Part shown: piece after piece, positions 1-11,871 of the stretch
Layout: each line of letters opens with the position of its first letter
How positions within the stretch are numbered: position 1 is the stretch's first letter
Origin: Epiperipatus broadwayi
Lineage: Eukaryota; Onychophora; Udeonychophora; Euonychophora; Peripatidae
Direction of reading: 5' to 3'
Assembly: GCA_028023455.1 (NCBI GenBank)
Contig: JAQFVV010006454.1
Coordinates: 62,001-126,000 of the forward strand
Length of the DNA: 64,000 nucleotides
Position numbers and translations under genes: made by a program
The notes under the pieces: model-generated
The model's database searches: none
What the model was told of the DNA's origin: nothing
Seen by the model: only the letters and a program-made list of their open reading frames with translations

Positions 1-900
1 TCACCAAAATACTCCATGCTACTTTTCTTTCTGCGCTGAATGAGTAATTAAACTAACCACTTTTTTCTCACCTTTGCTGGTCAGTCTCTCACTGCCAATA
101 ATCATCTCACTGATGCCCAAAAAATGATAGAAAGTATGATCTAATAATGGAGGAATGCTAATGCAAACTTGGTACTACATTGGAAATCATTTGAATTCTG
201 TTACTATGCTGGAGCCGAACTGTCAAAATGGACTCTTTAATATAGCAAGGTAATTATTCTAAGAACTGCCTATGAAATTTACATATAATTCCTTCTAAAA
301 CTTCTCTCGACCTCTGCTAACCAGCTTTCTTAGTTAAATTGTTAAATTATATGGGTTTTTTTGTAACTGTTAATGTAAATTTACTCTCATACTAATAAGT
401 TTTCTTTTATATGTAAAGTCTGCCATAAGCTCTTATTTCTTTACTTTTGGTGCAGTTCCTTTTTTAATTTTTAAAGTATGTTTTATTTTATTATTTTAAT
501 TGCCAATCTAATCAATCTTGTGAGCCTAATGTATAAAGTTAATTTTCCCTACTTACTCAGACATTCTTGGGTCGGGGTTAGTAAAAAACCCACTCTTTTG
601 AATTAGATTTACATACATTCTTAATTAATATGCTCTCCAGATTATTTCTCAAGTTAACCTAGTTTCATGATTTTCTTTATGCATAAAAAAGGTATTATTT
701 ATGCATAACTTTTAAATCACTGAAAAAATTAATGCTATTAAATATTTTATATGTTGCTCACTCAATTCTGAAAAGGTGATTTCTTATCGTTATTGATTTT
801 TACTTTATCCATATTACAATGCTATCCTCTTAATATTTCAAAGACTTGATTATTCTAAAGTTATATGATTTGTGAGGGTGAGAGTTCAATAGTTTAAATA
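1..900. other. Unrecognised AT-rich DNA
   Basis: I see no gene or known repeat here. The first 350 bases are a little less AT-rich than what follows, but no open frame of useful length or splice-flanked coding pattern is visible. A (TA)n run begins just downstream at about 955. Confidence 0.5.
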
Positions 901-951
901 GCATGGAAGAAAAGGGGGTAATTTTAAAATCTATTTTGTATGAATCAAATC

Positions 952-954
<3 letters not shown>

Positions 955-991
<37 letters not shown>
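955..991. repeat. (TA)n microsatellite
   Basis: Uninterrupted TA dinucleotides. The tyrosine/isoleucine frame read through it is an artefact of the repeat. Confidence 0.95.
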
Positions 992-995
<4 letters not shown>

Positions 996-1456
996 AATTG
1001 CCTAAATTATAGCATTCAAGTGATGTTCATGTGTCTTAAAATAGTACTTCCATTTCGTGTTATTAAAGACAGTGTTATATTGCATTGCTAGTATATGGCT
1101 TAATTTTTTTAATATTATGTGCTTCGAGTCTGGAGGGTTATGTTGAGTTAGAACCCATAGACGTTCTTGATGCCCTATCCTGTGTTCAGTTGACCTTTCC
1201 ATGATCATTTTTATATAAGAGGCCTCTCACTTTGATTGTACCAGAGAACCCTGGGGAACTTGCCAAACCTAATTGAACTTCCCTAAGCAGTACCCTAGAA
1301 ATGGGATTCTTAGCCATTTTATTTTCTTCATTTAGAAGAACAATCTCATCTCGGATTCTTCTGCTTTCATAGCAACACTGCTACTTTTTCATTATGATTA
1401 ATTTATTTATTTAATGATCTCATTTCGATGCTGTAACAATAAAAACTGCACTTTGT
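992..1456. other. Unrecognised segment, less AT-rich
   Basis: About 460 bases of relatively complex sequence between a TA run and the left end of the PLE-1 pair. No tRNA-like boxes and no convincing frame. It could be an old unrecognised repeat or unique host DNA. Confidence 0.4.
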
Positions 1457-1604
1457 TTATATATATATATATCAAAACTACCCCAAAACCAAAATTAAAC
1501 CAGATCAGCATAAAAATAATATTAAAACACAACGTCAGGTTTCACCGCTACAAGCAGACTTCTCAAGTGTAAATAACTACAAAAACTACACAATATATAT
1601 AATT

Positions 1605-1990
1605 TTAAAAACTACCCACAAATCCATTCACTTCCCATCCACCCTTAATATTAAAAGAACTCTTAAATAAGTTAATTGCTTCAGAATAATAAATTTTCAA
1701 TAATAAAGACTCTTTAATTCTTCTTTTGATTTCATTTCTCTCAAAGAAGACAACTTTAGCTTCATCAAAATCAATAGTGTGACCTGTATCTTTTTCATGT
1801 ACATACAAAGCAGAACTAAGATATCTATTTTTAACTCTACTTTTATGAACCTTTATTCTTTCATTTAAACTCAAACTACTCTGACCTATGTAAACCTTCT
1901 TACAAAATAAACAAGGAATAAAATATACTATACCAGGAATAGTCTTTCTATCAAAAACTTATTTTGTATTATTTAATAAATTATTCAATG
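1605..1990 (-). pseudogene. PLE-1 GIY-YIG endonuclease domain (minus copy)
   Basis: Downstream of the RT in the same orientation. The frame 1605-1874 gives LSLNERIKVHKSRVKN...HEKDTGHTIDF and ends with KGGWEVNGFVGSF. Just upstream, translation in the neighbouring frame gives the GIY-YIG signature (VYF...KKVYIGQS). This C-terminal nuclease is the hallmark of canonical PLEs and makes the target nick. The histidine in the H-x-TGH-x-IDF segment, conserved in PLE nucleases, is kept. The domain is joined to the RT by a frame with at least one stop, so it is a relic. Confidence 0.8.
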
Positions 1991-2016
1991 TAACACCCCT
2001 TTTCCAAGCAATTTTC

Positions 2017-2958
2017 TTATTTCCAAACAATTTTCTTATTTCCAAACAATTTACTATTTCTACACACAATTTTATAAGAAGACAATTTAAATGGCAAAGA
2101 AATAAAATCATATTTTTCTTTAACCTTTACATCCTTACAAATATTACTATTAAATAAAATACTTTTAACAAATTTATCAGAGTATCCAACACTCAAGTAA
2201 TCTTTATAAAATTGATATTTCTGAAACAAAGCTACCCCACTAGAATTATATAATTTAATATTGCTATGACAATAATTCCTTAAAGCAGCTACTTTATGAG
2301 ATACAGACTGATAGCTATCAGGTTTAATTATAGATCTTAATTCTTTACTTTTAACTAAATGACTGCACAATAAACAATTAGTTTCTACATTTCTAATCAC
2401 CAAAAGATCTAAAAAATTCAATTTACCAAATCTAACCCCCCTCCTTCTAACACAAATTTTATAGAAGGATCAAAACAATTAAACTCATTTACAAATTCCT
2501 TCAATTTATCATTCTCAACTACAAATAAACAATCATCAACATATCTGAAAAATAATTTTACATATAAACAATTCTTTTTAATAATAATTTCCTCTTCCAT
2601 AAAACTAATATAAACTGAACATACTAAAGGAGAAATAATATAACCTATTATCCACCTTTCCTTAATCTTATAAAAATTACCTTTATAAGTAAAATACATA
2701 GAATCTTCCAATAACAAAAGCAAATCTTTAATTACCTTAATTTTATTTTTTGATAAAGAACTTTTTTTTAATCAATACAGACAAAAGAATATCAATACAG
2801 CTTAACCTATTAACAGACTGATACATATTTTCAATATCTAAACTTCCAAATACCCAATTACTTTCCATTTTAAAATTATTATTCTTATCAAAAGCCTCAA
2901 AAGAAGAAGAAACTGTGTACTCACCTAAATCAACAAATTGTTTTAAAAAATTATTCAA
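2017..2958 (-). pseudogene. PLE-1 reverse transcriptase domain, frameshifted (minus copy)
   Basis: Three consecutive minus frames make up a PLE reverse transcriptase. The first (2743-2958) carries GSLDIENMYQSVN, the position of the first catalytic Asp motif (usually FDV.SLFTNIP). The second (2418-2723) carries the motif around SPLVCSVYISFMEE and the catalytic FRYVDDCLFV, so the YVDD box is intact. The third (2017-2421) begins with FLDLLVIRN, the usual PLE GKLPFLD-type motif. The break between the second and third frames sits at a run of six G (C on the plus strand), and the plus copy has exactly the same break. A further frameshift lies near 2740. The N-terminal PLE region is missing. Function is lost in this copy as read. 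Confidence 0.85.
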
Positions 2959-2971
2959 GTATTGATGTTTT

Positions 2972-3777
2972 TTGTTTGTATTGATTAAGAAAAGTTCTTT
3001 ATCAAAAAATAAAATTAAGGTGATTAAAGATTTGCTTTTGTTATTGGAAGATTCTATGTATTTTACTTATAAAGGTAATTTTTATAAGAATAAGGAAAGG
3101 TGGATAATAGGTTATATTATTTCTCCTTTAGTATGTTCAGTTTATATTAGTTTTATGGAAGAGGAAATTATTATTAAAAAGAATTGTTTATATGTAAAAT
3201 TATTTTTCAGATATGTTGATGATTGTTTATTTGTAGTTGAGAATGATAAATTGAAGGAATTTGTAAATGAGTTTAATTGTTTTGATCCTTCTATAAAATT
3301 TGTGTTAGAAGGAGGGGGGTTAGATTTGGTAAATTGATTTTTTTAGATCTTTTGGTGATTAGAAATGTAGAAACTAATTGTTTATTGTGCAGTCATTTAG
3401 TTAAAAGTAAAGAATTAAGATCTATTATTAAACCTGATAGCTATCAGTCTGTATCTCATAAAGTAGCTGCTTTAAGGAATTATTGTCATAGAAATATTAA
3501 ATTAAATAATTCTAGTGGGGTAGCTTTGTTTCAGAAATATCAATTTTATAAAGATTACTTGAGTGTTGGATACTCTGATAAATTTGTTAAAAGCATTTTA
3601 TTTAATAGTAATAATTGTAAGGATGTAAAGGTTAAAAAAATATATGATTTTATTTCTTTGTCATTCAAATTGTCTTCTCATAAAATTGTGTGTAGAAATA
3701 GTAAATTGTTTGGAAATAAGAAAATTGCTTGGAAAAGGGGTGTTACATTGAATAATTTATTAAATAATACAAAATAA
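2972..3777 (+). pseudogene. PLE-1 reverse transcriptase domain, frameshifted (plus copy)
   Basis: Two overlapping frames (2972-3337 and 3334-3777). The first holds the SPLVCSVYISFMEEE segment and FRYVDDCLFV with both catalytic aspartates. The second holds FLDLLVIRN and the connecting region up to LNNLLNNTK. The shift from one to the other lies at the G6 run near 3313-3318; stepping back one base there gives V-R-F-G-K-L-x-FLDLLV, the expected PLE reading. The minus copy has the same break. Either the source element already carried it, or it is a real -1 shift site. The RT would copy RNA onto nicked target DNA. Confidence 0.85.
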
Positions 3778-4229
<452 letters not shown>

Positions 4230-4239
4230 GTAGTTTTTG

Positions 4240-4275
4240 TAGTTCTTTACACTTGAGAAGTCTGCTTGTAGCAGT
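4240..4275 (+). other. PLE-1 3' terminal motif, hammerhead-like half
   Basis: The conserved 3' segment reads CUUGAGAA, then a stem CUGC-UUGUA-GCAG, then UGAAAC. This has the order core-stem II-GAAA of a hammerhead, but the first box is CUUGAGA instead of CUGANGA, so catalysis is not predicted. The same motif occurs in the copies near 1541-1570, 8585-8625 and 39865-39895. PLE families are known to carry hammerheads in their terminal repeats, so a decayed one is plausible. Confidence 0.35.
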
Positions 4276-4401
4276 GAAACCTTAGGTTGTGTTTTAATAT
4301 TATTTTTATGCTGGTCTGGTTTAATTTTGGATTTGGGGTAGTTTTGATTTTATATTGACTAGTTTAGCTTTATGCTTGTAATGTTTATATATATATATAT
4401 G

Positions 4402-5312
4402 TTTCCAATAGTGGTAATTAGTTTAATTAATAATGGTATTTTTCTTCTTTTAAAAATCCCACCAATCGTAATATATTCCGTTTATTTAAGAGTATAAATG
4501 TGTTAGAAAGGTGAAGCATTCTTTGTCTTAAAATCCGAATTTAAAGAATGATTAAAAAAAAAATTTTGTTCACGAAACAAATAAACTTGATTTAAATATA
4601 TGTCATTTTATTAAATATTCACAAATGTTATCCTTAATGAGTAAACCATTCTTTTTAAAATATATTTTATTGATTTTCACGACCGAAACGGCATGAAAAT
4701 AGATTATTAATATACATAATGCTCTCTAGAATGCTCCAGAAATTTGCACATTAATCATCATCTTTCAGAACGCCACTAAAGCGTTACTTCAAATATATTA
4801 TAAGTTTGTTTTGTAATCAAATAATTGGCATCTTGATTTCACCCATCAAATATACCTATTTATATATAATATGTTGTTTATTTATAAGAGCATATGAATC
4901 ATAATAGCGTGATCAATTGTATGTAACTCTCTACCTTCGGATAGAACATCTTGTCACGCACATTCAAGTAAATATATAATTAATTTACTGTTTATTAAAT
5001 TTTTTATTAAATATTTTATTATTCAAGACACTTATGTAGTTCGAATTATCTCCTCTCCACTTCCATACATTCCAACATATATATGCGTTCTTTTGTTAAA
5101 TATGTCTCATTATCTCTTTCGCTCTTCTAGTGGACCATATTTAAGAATTAATTCTCATGTGCCATCATTATTATATTATTCATTAGAAGTTCGATCTGGG
5201 GTTTGTGGGATGGGTTCGAATCTAGGTTGGTCCCTGATATAAATATTGGGCTTGACTGTTTTTGAAGTATGTTTTATTGAGTTCCAGCTCATGTTAGATG
5301 GATCAACATATT
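4402..5312. other. AT-rich DNA with one B-box-like site
   Basis: No gene seen. Around 5208-5218 GGTTCGAATCT resembles an RNA polymerase III B box, as in tRNA-derived SINEs. I could not find a matching A box at the right distance, so this is only a possible SINE relic. Confidence 0.3.
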
Positions 5313-5418
5313 TTGACCAGTACAATTATATATAAATTATTTATTTTAAAGATTATATATAAGTATTGACCAGTACAATTATATATAAATTATTTATTTT
5401 AAAGATTATATATAAGTA
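5313..5418. repeat. 53-bp tandem duplication
   Basis: Two near-identical copies start at 5313 and 5366 (TTGACCAGTACAATTATATA at each start). The unit contains short TATATA runs. Near identity implies a recent origin or an assembly effect. Confidence 0.9.
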
Positions 5419-5685
5419 TTGTCTATATAGATCTGGGTGGAAATATAAATTCATATATAAGAATATAGGTGTGCATCTAGAACTATAAAGAATTATAGGT
5501 ATATGTGTACGACATTATTTTTATTTATAAATATAATGACACTTTTTTGTACTTCTCATTTATCGCGGTGCGATATTTATGGAAGACAAAAAAATCTGAA
5601 ATCTGTTATTTTTACAAACTATTATTTTGCTTATTACAAATTAATAAAGGCTAATATTTGTAAATTCCCCAAATTATCTAACAGT

Positions 5686-5788
5686 GATAATTCCTTTGTC
5701 CATAACTTTCTGATTATTGTACTATTTTTTTATAATGATAATTCCTTTGTCCATAACTTTCTGATTATTGTACTATTTTTTTATAATT
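5686..5788. repeat. 51-bp tandem duplication
   Basis: Copies begin at 5686 and 5737 with GATAATTCCTTTGTCCATAA and continue to a T-rich end. No microsatellite inside the unit. Confidence 0.9.
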
Positions 5789-5833
5789 ATGAAGCAGATG
5801 TTTTGATAGCATATGTATTGTATCCTTTAGTTT

Positions 5834-5837
<4 letters not shown>

Positions 5838-5877
<40 letters not shown>

Positions 5878-5909
5878 TACATGGATATATATATATATAT
5901 ATATATATC
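5838..5909. repeat. Two (TA)n runs flanking a short hairpin
   Basis: TA runs separated by CTACATGGATA; an inverted TGGATATA...TATATCCA framing makes the whole stretch strongly self-complementary. Confidence 0.85.
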
Positions 5910-8005
5910 CATGTCCAAATCAAAATTCGATATTGATAAAATTCAATGCAATCATTGTAGTGATAATTAATTGATTTATATCAATTGCTATTTGAAATTG
6001 TGTCAGCTTGATATGAGATTTTTCAAACAGTTGATTCAGAATTTTATCACAATTGATTTATTAAAATGGATGAAATCATTCTCAAAGAGAATCAGATCAA
6101 AGAAAATGAAAATCATTTGAAACCAAATACACAGTTATCGACAGATAAAAATCTTGGAATGAAAAATGATAGCACTAATGTTATTGTTAGTAATAAATTA
6201 TACAGCGATGATAATGAATTACTTTCCAAAATGGAGATTACAAATACATATCAACATTAAAAATATATAATAAATCTCTTGATTTCACATTTGATTCTTA
6301 TTTTCATTCACTAAAACAGGTTAACAGCAATAATTGATATATCTAGAGTTTGTACATTTATTCAAATTAAACTAAACATCTCAACATAATTGGTATAAAA
6401 TTAGATTTATAAACATTGTAATTCTTCTTTTAATTCTTGATTATTATCATCCAAGACGTATTTATAGAGTGTTATAAATATTGCAATTTATTAGATTTAA
6501 AATAGCATAATTTCTTTTTAAATTTATGTCATGGCACTTTCCTATGTATTAAGTAATTTTTCTGAAATTAAATGCTTTTCTGATTCTTTTTTGATTCTTT
6601 CTACTGAATTACATTACTATCTATTGAATAATTGTATTTAAATTATTTTAAATTGCTTTGGTCTCTAAATGTTTAATGATGCTTTAAAAACGGGATTGCT
6701 TTGGTTTGTGTGTTTCTAGTCTCAATTGGAGCTCTTTGTATTTTTAATTAAATTTAATTATGATAAGAAATTATTTCATCAATTATTATGAAAATTTTCT
6801 TATTTATTTATCAAATAACATACTTCATATCATTATTTTCCTTCTTATCTTTCTGCTACATGTAGAGGATTAGCTAATGATTCTTCAAATAAGTGATTAC
6901 AAAAATGCATAAAACTATTATAGTCATTTTATCATCTAATTATTACATTTGGACTTTTGCTAAAGATTTTGATATTACTAAAAAAAAAACAATCTCAATT
7001 GAATTATAGCTTTTGGTGACTTTTCAGCTGTGCTTTTTTTTTAAAAAAAGGCAAATAATTGTCTTTTTAGTTTAATCGCTTAATGATTATTTTAATGGTA
7101 ATATTTCTATAGAGTGTTTCATCAATAATGACATTACATCTTCTATCAAATAACTTTAATTATATTGAAGTTTAGTTAAGAAAGTACAGTATATTTTTTC
7201 TTATTTATAAAACTGTCCAGAGTATATTATTATTCTCTAGTCTTATATTGTAATTTTTCAACAAAAATTGTGTTTTCCTTAACTTTGTCCAATTTGCTTA
7301 AGTTGTGACAATATGTGAACATGATTAATAATTATAAATTTGTTTTAGTTCTTTATACAATTGTACCTTAATTTGAAAGATATATTTATAAAAAGGAATT
7401 AGCTCCACAGTAATATGATTTATTACTTAAGAGATCAACAAATCTAATCTTCACACAATATTTGATTGTATTGCTAAAGTCTTTGAAAATCATTGATTTT
7501 CAATCTTGTTTAATTTGATTTATCCAAAGCATTTAACGAAATGGAACTTACCATTTTACTTTTAAAATATACAAATTAAGTTTCTCTTGAAATTTAATTA
7601 AATAGTTTGAATCTTTTACTGGGAAAAAAAGATTATGAGAAATATAATTATAATTTTTTTCATACATACCATTGTAATCTAGAAGTAGGTAAATACTATT
7701 CTCGTATCATTATTATTTGGCATTGGCATAGTTGATTAGGGAAAAAATACTTTTACAACTCCAGTTGAGTAAAATCTTTAAGTGTATTAATACAAACAAT
7801 CAACGATTTCAATCTTTACTAAAATGATTTCAAAGTACTGAGATGGATATTAATATGAAAAAATATCCAACCAGTTTAATTTCCCATGAAATTTGAATAA
7901 ATATTGGGAGAATTTCTAAAGTTCTCACCATTATATTTGTTTTTACACCATGAAACATCAAATAAAAAATTAATTAAAAGCTCTCATTAGTATTTATATC
8001 TACTC
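5910..8005. other. AT-rich DNA without recognised genes
   Basis: Homopolymer-rich, low-complexity AT sequence. A 64-codon frame at 6066-6260 has a lysine/asparagine-rich translation with no family motif; it could be chance. No repeat shared with the rest of the window was noticed. Confidence 0.5.
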
Positions 8006-8009
8006 AGTT

Positions 8010-8012
<3 letters not shown>

Positions 8013-8078
<66 letters not shown>
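8013..8078. repeat. (CA)n followed by (TA)n
   Basis: A (CA)n block runs into a (TA)n block. The same compound order occurs at 12926 and 33246, which suggests TG/CA to TA interconversion at these loci. Confidence 0.95.
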
Positions 8079-8083
<5 letters not shown>

Positions 8084-8124
8084 TAATATATATATATAAG
8101 AAAAAACAAAAATAAATAAATGGT

Positions 8125-8337
8125 CAATTTAATACAGCTTCAGTATTCTTTGACCATGAAAAAACTTGCAATTATAAGTTTACATTTAATAGTAATGAAA
8201 TAAAAATATTAATGGAAGAAATAAATCATAAAAAAAGGAAAATTAAAGAGGCAATATTAATTGATAAATATAAGAATGATGTAATTAATAGGCAAGCTGC
8301 AAATATGGCCATACACAGCTTATGGAAATATACATAA
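8125..8337 (+). pseudogene. PLE-3-type nuclease C-terminus fragment
   Basis: A 70-codon stretch without a start codon reads ASVFFDHEKTCNYKF and later KRKIKEAILIDKYKND, ending at a stop at 8335. It matches, segment for segment, the C-terminal half of the PLE-3 frame at 11293-11871 (SVIFDHNKSCQYGF ... KIKEAMLISRN). It is the part that follows the GIY-YIG catalytic core. Upstream the sequence is (CA)n(TA)n, so the fragment was truncated or interrupted by the microsatellite. Confidence 0.65.
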
Positions 8338-8379
8338 CATTACATTTAAAAAAACTTGAAATATGAAGTAGTTTTACAT

Positions 8380-8711
8380 CACATAACTGTGAATACATCA
8401 AAATTACCCCAAATTCACAACTCATTTCTTTGAGAGAAATGAAACAAAAAGAATAAATATTAACAATTTATGATTATGAAGCAATTAACTTATTTAAATG
8501 TTCTTTTAATATTAATGGGGTATGGAAGATAAATATAATTGTCTATAATGTTTAGCTTAAATATTTGTTATTTTGTAGTTCTTTAAACTTGAGAACTCTG
8601 CTTGTAGCAGTGAAACCATTAGTTGTGTTTTAGAGGATTTTTTTGGCTAATCTGGTTGAGTTATGAATTTGAGGTTATTTTGATTATTTATCGACTAGTT
8701 TAGCTTTATGC

Positions 8712-8749
<38 letters not shown>

Positions 8750-8760
8750 GCATAAACATA
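8380..8760 (+). mobile_element. PLE-1 3' fragment with palindromic tail
   Basis: Resembles 3990-4380: the end of the nuclease (FFERNET-like, then YEAINLFKCSFNI) and the 3' segment with AACTCTGCTTGTAGCAGTGA. The terminus TTTATGCTTTTAATATA is repeated inverted at about 8741-8757 across a (TA)n centre, so two PLE-1 3' ends meet tail to tail. It is more diverged than the pair at 1.5-4.4 kb. Confidence 0.7.
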
Positions 8761-8761
8761 G

Positions 8762-8795
<34 letters not shown>

Positions 8796-8798
<3 letters not shown>

Positions 8799-10935
8799 AA
8801 TGTTATGTGGATTTTTATTTTAAACATATAATATTAGTATGACAATACATAAAAAAATATACTATAATTAACTCTATCCTTTTAAATCTACCAACATATA
8901 AATAATTCTTGGCAATAGCTAGCTTATACCATGAATATAAGCTAATTATAATTAGCATTTATTTATTTATATAATATATTAAAAATTATAAAATTAACCC
9001 CATTGTTGTTACATTAATAAACAAAATAATATATAATAAATAAAATATACATTTTCTCAAACTTTATGGCCGATTTAAATATCAAATAACTCCCATCTAA
9101 TAAATAATGAATAGACTTATCACTGATACTGCATGTATTTTAACTTTAATACAAATTTAATAAGCTGTGATAGAAATATAAACTAATTCGCTCTCTATTA
9201 CTATAGTAAGCATTTAACATTACTTAATAAATGTAAATACGGTTTAAAATCCCAATAATGAAGATTTTTAAAAGCTATAGAAATAACTACAACGACTAGC
9301 GTATTTTTTACATAAAAAACCTATTCTGGCCTATGTCTAATTCTCTCTTGAAGTCAATGAAGTTTACAATAAATTATATGTATAGTTTGTGCTGCCATTT
9401 ATATAAATATGAGCCATGTTGCATGAGAGCAATAGTAAAGAAATATGTTAATGCAGTAAGCCAGCTCTCACCATAATTGATACTCTTATTCCATGCTTTG
9501 AATATTGCTCATAATATGATTTTTTAATTGCTAGCATTATATTTAGAAGTAAACATTACCATCAAAGGAAAGTCAGAGAAATTATTGAAATGTATAAGAA
9601 AGCAGGTTATGACAATAAGCATTATGAGGCATTGAAACTATTTTCCCTTTTGAAAACACAAATTTAAAAGCTTAATCCAAATGGTTGTTGACTTTTATAC
9701 TGTTTTTTTTTATCTATTATCATTCAGTCATCATTTTAACATATATATTTTTTCTTTTTTGTTTTATATTGGTTAAACCTTGTTTTATGGCAATGCAATG
9801 ACTAATAAGTTAATTTTTTTTTTAACATTATATCATAACCTTTACTTACTAAATCGTTCAGCCATGACAATGCAAATGTAGCATAAAGCTAATTAACTTC
9901 AAGTACTATTAATATAATCTATGTAACTTTTTAAAAACGATGAAAGATTTTATATTGAAAGAATTTATGAATCACAACTGTTAAAGTAAAAATTATCATG
10001 TCAGTTCCTCTAACTATTGTAGTTCAATAGGTTATGGAAGAAATTCATGGATTCGTTGGTAAAAAAAACGTTCATTATTTTCATGTAAAAACAAACATAT
10101 TAGTAGAATTATAGCACATAGAGTATAATTCATTTGTTTTTATCACAAGACATGAAGTTATTGCTTTGGCGGATAGCTTTCTATTAGGTAATGTATTTAT
10201 ATATTGTTTTAGATAGTATCAAGAAAGTCTTTTATTTAAAAAAAAGATAAAATAAATGTAATATTGTAAAAAATATATAAGCATTTTAATATTTTCAGCA
10301 AACTAATCTAGATGTGAACAGTTAGAAAGGTAATGCAGAGATTTAAATAAATACAAACGTGCTATGTTTGATTTAGTATGTTATAGACAAAAGAACAAAC
10401 CAAATAGCAGTTTGTATGACAAAATCAATCAAAATTATAAAAAGAAAACTGTCATTGGTAATAGAAACAGTTCAGTATAAGATGAAATAAAAAGATCGGG
10501 AGGGGAAATATATAAATTAAAAAGTACAGATAGCTAACTAATAATAAAGTTAATAATTCACACATGATGTAGGAAATTTCAATTATATTAAGAAATATTA
10601 CAGACAAAATTGTTTTAAGAATGTTGTTAAATGTTTATAATGTAAATATTCACCCAAAATAAGTCAATAAATTTTATTTTTAGTATTATGATTTTAGAAG
10701 ACAAATATTAATTTTTTTTTTTTAAGAAGTAGAAATTTTGAATTAGCTTAATACAAAAAGTTATGTGACAAACTGAGCTGTTATCCAGGAACTTTAACTT
10801 CCAGAATTTTTTATACTACTGCACTAACAAGCAGAATTATTAAAACATTTAAAAAAACAATTTAAATTAATAGATTATAGTGAAATTGAACTATGATAAC
10901 TATTTGTAAGATATATAAAAAAGAAGTAAATATAT
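8796..10935. other. AT-rich DNA, mostly unrecognised
   Basis: No gene or shared repeat apart from the possible coding scrap at 9540-9663. Several A/T homopolymers. Some stretches between 9040 and 9500 are of ordinary complexity. Confidence 0.45.
9540..9663 (+). pseudogene. Possible PLE C-terminal scrap
   Basis: About 40 codons read FRSKHYHQRKVREIIEMYKK followed by AGYDNKHYEALKLFS and a stop. The pattern of a basic segment followed by REIIEM recalls the KIREAIEI helix at the C-terminus of PLE nucleases (seen in PLE-2 at 43.5 kb). The match is short and there is no upstream nuclease core, so this may be chance or another gene's relic. Confidence 0.3.
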
Positions 10936-10936
10936 A

Positions 10937-10951
10937 TCTAATCAAGTGTTG

Positions 10952-10993
<42 letters not shown>

Positions 10994-11007
10994 AATCAAG
11001 TGTTGCT
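10937..11007. repeat. 54-bp tandem duplication around a (TA)n run
   Basis: TCTAATCAAGTGTTGCT at 10937 is repeated at 10991, with (TA)n between the copies. Confidence 0.85.
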
Positions 11008-11059
11008 GGTCTATCGGTTAGCATACATGCCTTCCAAACAGTTCCGCTTCAACAATTTG

Positions 11060-11060
<1 letters not shown>
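11000..11060 (+). pseudogene. tRNA-Gly(UCC)-like relic
   Basis: The plus strand reads TGGTCTATCGGTTAGCATAC (A-box region), then TGCCTTCCAAACA, which has the UCC anticodon in a 7-nt loop, then CGCTTCAAC at the T-arm. The order and spacing fit the 5' three quarters of tRNA-Gly(UCC). The acceptor end is replaced by (TA)n and the T-arm is decayed, so it is a pseudogene or SINE head. Confidence 0.55.
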
Positions 11061-11107
<47 letters not shown>

Positions 11108-11108
11108 A
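11061..11108. repeat. (TA)n (TG)n compound microsatellite
   Basis: TA run followed directly by TG run, abutting the left arm of the PLE-3 remnant. Confidence 0.95.
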
Positions 11109-11165
11109 ATATACAAATCAATATATATATATATCAAAATACAGTACAATTTATATAAATTATTT

Positions 11166-11213
11166 TCTTTTAGAAGTACTTTCGACTATACACTTTGTAG
11201 TCTTTATCAACTA
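11166..11213 (-). other. Degenerate hammerhead-like motif in left PLE-3 arm
   Basis: Minus strand: UUGAUAAA (expected CUGAUGA), stem GACUA...UAGUC with five pairs, GAAA, a palindromic AGUACU as stem III, then U at the cleavage position. Two core positions are changed, so activity is not expected. The right arm has the sister motif at about 11965-12010 with CUUAUGA and GAAA. Confidence 0.4.
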
Positions 11214-11292
11214 TATAACATTGAATAATCAAAACGAGACAACCTTTAACAATACCCATAGTTTAATTCAGATTTCCCACAGTTCTGTTATC

Positions 11293-11871
11293 TTACCCAT
11301 TTGATAACTGGCAATTCATTAACATTTGACAATTTCTTGAAATCAACATAGCTTCTTTTATTTTATGTTTATTATGACAACATTCAATTTGAATAATTTT
11401 CATATTTTTATAATCAAATTTAAATCCATATTGACAAGATTTATTATGATCAAATATAACAGATGATGAAGGTTTATCTACATCTGTTCTAAATTGATTC
11501 TCTTTTTGAATTCTATTATATAAAATCATATGCTCTTTTATTCTCTTCTCAAATGTACACTTAGATTCACCAATGTATTGTATGCCACATCCACATATCA
11601 ATCTATATATAATAGAATTTTGATTAAACTTTGAATTTTGAATTTTAGAATTATTAAGTAATATATTTATGTTATTTGTAGAGAAAAAAGCAATATGACA
11701 CAAACCATTATAAATTTTCCTAATAAACTTGACCTGCTCATCTGATATAAATGGCATTGAAATCCATTTCTTTTTGATATTTTTATTTTTAATTTTATTA
11801 TAGTGTTGATTTCTTTTAAATCCTTTAATAATACTAGCAATAGCATTTTTATAATAACCAATTTTCAACAA
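11293..11871 (-). CDS. PLE-3 GIY-YIG endonuclease fragment (192 codons)
   Basis: The intact frame starts inside the element at an ATG that is probably not the native start, since the RT that should precede it is missing. Residues about 88-110 read IIYRLICGCGIQYIGESKCT, a GIY-YIG motif (YRL ... QYIGES) with a Cys pair, followed by FEKRIKEHM (Arg and His of the catalytic helix). Around residue 135 SSVIFDHNKSCQYGFKFDY is the PLE-type H/DH segment, then KIKEAMLISRN, the C-terminal helix. The protein would nick target DNA for target-primed reverse transcription. Alone it cannot transpose. It has no stop over 192 codons, so decay is modest. Confidence 0.7.
   Translation of the reverse strand: MLKIGYYKNAIASIIKGFKRNQHYNKIKNKNIKKKWISMPFISDEQVKFIRKIYNGLCHIAFFSTNNINILLNNSKIQNSKFNQNSIIYRLICGCGIQYIGESKCTFEKRIKEHMILYNRIQKENQFRTDVDKPSSSVIFDHNKSCQYGFKFDYKNMKIIQIECCHNKHKIKEAMLISRNCQMLMNCQLSNG

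Larger units (their letters stand above)
1463..2958 (-). mobile_element. Penelope-like element, PLE-1 minus copy (5' truncated)
   Basis: This is the left half of a head-to-head pair. Read on the minus strand it runs from the end of the reverse transcriptase finger region (2958) to a 3' terminus at about 1470, marked by the segment near 1475-1510 (CTACCCCAAAACC on the plus strand). That segment recurs, often inverted, near 4310-4350 and 13475-13567. The minus copy extends about 170 bp further toward the 5' end of the element than the plus copy. The 3' untranslated part keeps only a very short TA run (about 1592-1600), while the plus copy has about 90 bp of TA at the same place. The PLE family encodes RT and a GIY-YIG nuclease; this copy is broken by frameshifts. 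Confidence 0.85.
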